Shown: positions 6,368 to 7,615 of the stretch, piece after piece | How positions within the stretch are numbered: the first letter of the stretch is position 1 | How the letters are laid out: every line of letters starts with the position of its first letter | NCBI GenBank assembly: GCA_900555435.1 | Contig: USLH01000111.1 | Location: 1-7,615, forward strand | From: an uncultured Oscillospiraceae bacterium | GTDB lineage: Bacteria; Bacillota; Clostridia; Oscillospirales; Ruminococcaceae | Length of the DNA stretch: 7,615 nt | Direction of reading: 5' to 3' | Position numbers and translations under genes: made by a program | The notes under the pieces: generated by a model | The model's database searches: none | What the model was told of the DNA's origin: nothing | The model's input: the letters and a program-made list of their open reading frames with translations, nothing else

Positions 6368-7500
6368 GTGGCCGATTCAATGGCGGGGAGCCGGGGACGG
6401 ATGACCGAAGGGGTCATCTGGAAGCAGCTTCTCTTTTTTGCAATCCCACTGCTGCTGGGAAACCTGTTCCAGCTGCTTTACAATACGGTGGACTCGATTG
6501 TGGTGGGAAATTTTGTAGGCGGCGGGGCATTGGCTGCCGTGGGAGCCAGTAATCCCATCATCAATCTGCTGGTCAGCTTCTTTATGGGGATTGCCACCGG
6601 AGCCGGCGTGGTCATTTCCCGGTACTTCGGGGCCGGGGATCGGGAGAACCTGAGTCGGGCGGTCCACACTTCCATGATGCTGGTGTTTCTGGCGGGGATC
6701 TTTTTGATGGCAGCGGGAGCGATTCTGTCTCCGCTGCTTTTGAAGGCGACCGGTACGCCGGAGGATGTGCTGCCGGATGCGGTGGTCTATATGCGGATTT
6801 ACTTCTTCGGGATCATTCCTGTGCTCCTCTACAATATGGGAGCTGGGGTTCTGCGGTCGGTAGGGGATTCCAAGCGGCCGCTTTATTATCTGATCGTGGC
6901 AAGTGTGGTGAACATCGGTCTGGATCTGCTGTTCGTCATCGCCTTTCAGATGGGGGTGGCGGGGGTCGCATGGGCCACGCTGATTGCCCAGAGCCTGTCG
7001 GCTTTTCTGGTACTGCTCAATTTGTTCCGGAGCGGGGAGCCTTACCGGCTGGAGCTGAAAAAAATGCGGATCAGCCGGGGGCTTTTGGGAGAGATTGTCC
7101 GATTGGGGTTGCCGGCGGGGCTTCAGAACGCCATTATTTCCCTTTCCAACGTGGTGGTGCAGGCCAACATCAACCGGTTCGGCACTACTGCTATGGCAGG
7201 CTGCGCCGCTTACGGGAAGCTGGACGGTTTTGCCAACCTGCCAGTCAACTCCTTCTCCATGGCAGCCACCACCTTTATTGGTCAGAACATCGGCGCCAGA
7301 AATCGGGAGCGGGTGAAAAAAGGCGCAAGGGTCAGCGTTTTCCTGAGCATGGGCGTGATCGGGGCGCTTTCCGTTCTTCTGCTTCTTTGCGGGAAGCACC
7401 TGCTGCGGATTTTCACGCCGGATCCGGACATTTTAAGCTGTGCGCTTCGGATGCTGCGGTTTCTGGCGCCTGCCTACATTTTTCTGGCGGCGGCACAGGA
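6368..7500 (+). CDS. MATE family efflux transporter, 3' end replaced or missing
   Basis: MATE proteins export cationic drugs and metabolites across the cytoplasmic membrane in exchange for Na+ or H+. About 377 recognisable residues are present, counted from GTG 6368. TEGVIWKQLLFFAIPLLLGNLFQLLYNTVDSIVVG is the standard N-terminal block (13-47), followed by ALAAVGASNPI (54-64). SRYFGAGD (84-91) and VLRSVGDSKRPLYY (161-174) are further family blocks. The second half opens with IVRLGLPAGLQNAI (243-256) and contains FIGQNIGARNRERVKKGA (303-320). Helices 1-10 appear complete, and homology stops at FLAPAYIFLAAAQ (365-377), about 70 residues short of the usual ~450. The frame continues open to the window edge, but that part is not MATE-like and encodes a Clp fragment on the other strand. 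It is probably co-transcribed with pcrA. The membrane topology is inferred from hydrophobicity; the substrate is unknown. Confidence 0.93.
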
Positions 7501-7615
7501 TCTCCACCATCCGGTCCAGCTCCGCATCCCGGCAGAACACCGGGTCCAGCTCGCCGTCCACCGCGCGGCGGGTCAGGTCGCGGCAATACTTATCGCTGGC
7601 ACGGCTGCCCCGGGG
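7478..7615 (-). CDS. Clp/Hsp100 AAA+ ATPase fragment
   Basis: Read on the - strand from the right edge, 46 codons without a stop encode the conserved stretch between the N domain and the first AAA+ domain of ClpA/ClpB/ClpC-type unfoldases. Visible pieces are DKYCRDLTRRA, GELDPVFCRDAELDRMVEIL and CRRQKN, matching the family pattern (L-x-KY-x-x-DLT, LDPVIGRD, IL-x-RR-x-KNNP). After KN the reading runs into the antisense of the MATE gene. The expected NP and Walker A are absent, so only this small piece is present. GC here is about 71% by hand count, against about 59% in the preceding 115 bases. It is either the end of a misjoined contig or a true insertion breakpoint. The subfamily cannot be resolved. 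Confidence 0.72.

Noticed and set aside
5257..6417. 386-codon open frame on the - strand across the pcrA 3' half
   Set aside because: It is antisense to motifs V and VI and the Tudor-like domain, has a low-complexity His/Pro/Arg composition, and lacks recognisable family features.
6377..7399. 340-codon open frame on the - strand over the MATE gene
   Set aside because: The + strand frame is a clear MATE transporter. The antisense product is rich in His, Gln and Pro, as expected for the complement of hydrophobic codons.
7501..7615. Continuation of the MATE reading frame to the window edge
   Set aside because: The frame is open by chance. The translation (DLHHPVQLRIPAEH and on) is not MATE-like, and the complementary frame matches the Clp/Hsp100 linker.
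1..7615. CRISPR arrays, tRNA or rRNA genes, insertion sequences
   Set aside because: No regularly spaced repeats, cloverleaf-like sequence, rRNA motifs, transposase or terminal inverted repeats were seen on reading through both strands.

Overview
The window reads as ordinary chromosomal DNA from a Gram-positive Clostridia-type bacterium, most likely Oscillospiraceae/Ruminococcaceae. The evidence is inferential: strong AGGAG-like ribosome binding sites, TTGxxx-17-TATAAT promoters, GTG starts, roughly 58-60% GC with AT-rich gene starts, and a PcrA helicase carrying an insertion that I associate with this group. An alpha-L-fucosidase of family GH95 would fit a gut or mucin habitat. Both edges cut through genes, so this looks like a short contig.

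Layout, left to right. (1) Positions 1-1607, + strand: C-terminal two thirds of a GH95 fucosidase with a fibronectin-III-like tail, closed by a strong terminator. (2) 1779-2327, + strand: small five-helix membrane protein of the CmpB/'ABC transporter type IV' family. (3) 2375-3271, - strand: TIM-barrel sugar phosphate isomerase/epimerase, convergent with gene 2 and sharing a compact terminator with it. (4) 3525-3728, + strand: 67-residue protein with its own consensus promoter, resembling a shortened MGS-like domain; a possible 12-codon ORF and a terminator follow. (5) 3904-6297, + strand: full-length PcrA/UvrD DNA helicase with its own consensus promoter. (6) From 6368, + strand: MATE-family efflux transporter, probably read through from pcrA.

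The last ~115 bases do not belong to the MATE gene. On the - strand they encode the conserved linker just before the first AAA+ domain of a Clp/Hsp100 ATPase. They are about 71% GC and join the MATE gene across a stretch of up to about 23 bases that fits both genes. An assembly chimera is the simplest explanation; a real rearrangement is possible.

The genes do not form one pathway. The fucosidase and the isomerase may both serve sugar use, but they lie in separate, oppositely oriented units. PcrA and MATE are a likely two-gene transcript of unrelated functions. I found no convincing new multi-gene system. The most interesting items are the 67-residue MGS-like protein, the PcrA insertion and the right-end junction.
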